From: Oreocharis arfaki
Taxonomy: Eukaryota; Chordata; Aves; Passeriformes; Paramythiidae
Direction of reading: 5' to 3'
Assembly: GCA_013398015.1 (NCBI GenBank)
Contig: VZRR01014186.1
Location: 501,585 to 565,584 of the forward strand
DNA length: 64,000 nucleotides
In this document: piece after piece, positions 62,500 through 64,000 of the stretch
How the letters are laid out: every line of letters begins with the position of its first letter
Numbering within the stretch: the stretch's first letter is position 1
Notes under the pieces: model-generated
The model's input: only the letters and a program-made list of their open reading frames with translations
Databases searched by the model: none
What the model was told of the DNA's origin: nothing
Translations under genes and position numbers: made by a program

Positions 62500-64000
62500 G
62501 TATGTCTTGATAGGTATTATGTTTATTTTTACCAGATAGGCAACCATTCCTTATAAAAGCCTTCCAGCTTTAATATAAAGAAAAATCAGCTTATAGAATA
62601 AAAATGAGGCTCTGATGAACAGTACAAGCAAATAATAAGAAAGATGCAGGTATAAAAATTACTAGTTGAGAGTAGTGTTAAAATCTCTGTCTTTCTTACT
62701 TATATAACTGATACATTTTGCTTAACTCATCTAATTTTGAATAATACTAAGAATGCATACTTCCTCCTAATTTTGGTGGGAAGTGGGAAGCAGTAACACA
62801 AAGGTTTTTCTGAGACTAAAGGCCTACCACTCCGAAAATGAGCACATACTTTTATTCCCACTAGGAAGTATGGACCTTAAGGACACAGTTTCACAAGGGG
62901 AATATATTCCTACTCTTTATTCCTTTGTTTTCAACTACCCAAGTATCTTCCAAGTAGTCCTAGACTCAGCTAAATCTGTTTTCAACTACCCGAGTATCTT
63001 CCAAGTAGTCCTAGACTCAGCTAAATCTATCTCTTGTTTGTCCTTGGTGTCCCTCATATTTGGCCTTTTCCTCTCTACTATGGAAGACCTCACAAAATAT
63101 ATGTACTTTATCAGTCTCTCCTCCCTCTTCCAGAAAACTAGTAGATGTTGCACCTGCATAGATCCCACATAGTCCCTGGAAGACTTTGCACTTTTGTGAC
63201 TTCTCCCAGTGTATTGTCCTTTCTTTGGTAAATGTTGTGTATCGCACATTTCAAAATCATCTCATAATTTAAATTCTGAACAAAACCACTGTGATTATCA
63301 GCTTGTTTTCCTGAGAAACACAGACTAGGCACGCTCTTATTGTTCTACCTGTCTGTTTCCCCTGTACTCTGGTCAGAACTGGACCAGAGGATTGGAGTTT
63401 CTAATTTTTGTGGATTTTAAGCGGTGGTGACACTTTCTTTAGAGATAGGTTTTGACAGAATTTTAGAAAATGAAGTTAAAAAAAATAGTAATGAAATTCC
63501 AGAAAATACTAATATACTTATGCTGTGCCTATCTGGTTTTCGTTATATTGAAAAAAAAATAACAAAAACCAAACATAAATTCCAATGCTCAAAAGCATCC
63601 CGGTTTCCTTGTGAAGGTTTACAACATTGATTGCAGCCACTGGTAACTACACTAAGAGCCATCCAGAAGATACGCTTCTTTCACTGCTATGTAGTTTATT
63701 ACTCCAAGCTCGGGTGAGTGTCAGGACCTAACTTTCTCACAGGCCCTGCAGAGCATTGCTTTGGCCAATAAATTTGGTACAGGTAAAGTAAAGAATTGAC
63801 TCACAGTTTAACAGTGTCTCTGCATGCTTAGGACATTAGAAACATTAGACATTAGAAAATCAAAATACAAGATGATCAGATCTCAAGGGAGGGTTGATAT
63901 TTTGACAGGTAACAGAGGGGTTATGTAATGTACATGTACATATGCTTCAGTGAAACCCTGATGTATCTCAAAACAGGTGATCCAAAAAATTAGTGCAATT
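62500..64000 (+). other. CDH7: CDH7 intron after coding exon 8, incomplete
   Basis: The first 1.5 kb of a phase-0 intron that runs out of the window. It contains the 51-bp tandem duplication at 62927-63028 and a short ACATTAG triplication near 63832-63857. No EC5 exon was found here on either strand. Confidence 0.9.
62927..63028. repeat. 51-bp perfect-length tandem duplication
   Basis: Two adjacent 51-bp copies, 62927-62977 and 62978-63028, each start GTTTTCAACTACCC and end AGCTAAATCT. They differ at a single base (A at 62941, G at 62992). The near identity points to a recent duplication in the intron after coding exon 8. Confidence 0.95.

Larger units (their letters stand above)
1801..64000 (+). 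other. CDH7: CDH7 gene (cadherin-7), 5' part, truncated by window end
   Basis: This is the span of the one gene seen here. Cadherin-7 is a type II classical cadherin: a calcium-dependent homophilic adhesion protein of the plasma membrane, known in birds from neural crest and developing neurons. Identity comes from the spliced product, whose start (MKLGKVEFCHF) and ectodomain sequence I recognise as cadherin-7. Type II status is shown by two tryptophans, W49 and W51 (mature positions 2 and 4), after an RTKR cleavage site. Eight exons encode residues 1-498 with no stop or frameshift, and all seven complete introns are GT-AG. Missing to the right are the rest of EC5, the transmembrane segment and the beta-catenin and p120 binding tail. 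CDH20, CDH10 or CDH12 would share the architecture, but the N-terminal sequence argues for CDH7. Confidence 0.96.

Noticed and set aside
62783..63172. 129-codon + strand frame containing a 17-residue duplicated peptide
   Set aside because: The repeat is simply the 51-bp tandem duplication read in frame; no splice sites or cadherin sequence are present, so it is not an EC5 exon.

Overview
The window looks like avian nuclear DNA. It is AT-rich and mostly non-coding, with long introns. Its interspersed repeats are CR1 LINEs of the bird type (copies ending in the TCATAGAATCATAGAAT-like 3' signature, with recognisable CR1 reverse-transcriptase tail peptides) and endogenous-retrovirus LTRs, one of a family common in bird genomes. 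The species cannot be told from the sequence.

Only one gene is supported: the 5' two thirds of CDH7 (cadherin-7, a type II classical cadherin) on the + strand. Eight coding exons can be joined with exact GT-AG boundaries and an unbroken frame: 1998-2207, 33108-33402, 40814-40933, 43208-43375, 44672-44859, 56307-56560, 60314-60450 and 62378-62499. Their coding lengths are 210, 295, 120, 168, 188, 254, 137 and 122 nt, the usual exon set of classical cadherins. Together they encode residues 1-498: signal peptide, short propeptide with an RTKR furin site, ectodomains EC1 to EC4 and the first residues of EC5. The rest of EC5, the membrane segment and the catenin-binding tail (roughly 290 residues, judged from the family) lie beyond position 64000.

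Layout: 1-1800 is upstream non-coding DNA, probably the end of a 5' intron. The first coding exon with its 5' UTR is at 1801-2207. A 30.9-kb intron follows, holding a compact solo LTR, two CR1 copies and a 55-base assembly gap. Exons for EC1 to EC3 lie between 33 and 45 kb. An 11.4-kb intron then holds a long CR1 and an antisense ERVL-type solo LTR. Exons for EC3 to EC5 lie at 56-62.5 kb, and the window ends inside the next intron, which carries a recent 51-bp tandem duplication.

I found no RNA gene, CRISPR array, second protein gene or evidence of an undescribed multi-gene system. Points worth a second look are an A16 tract touching the CDH7 start codon, the 152-bp LTR with a complete set of promoter and polyadenylation signals, the 51-bp duplication, and a CpG-containing GC-rich island about 400 bp after the first coding exon.
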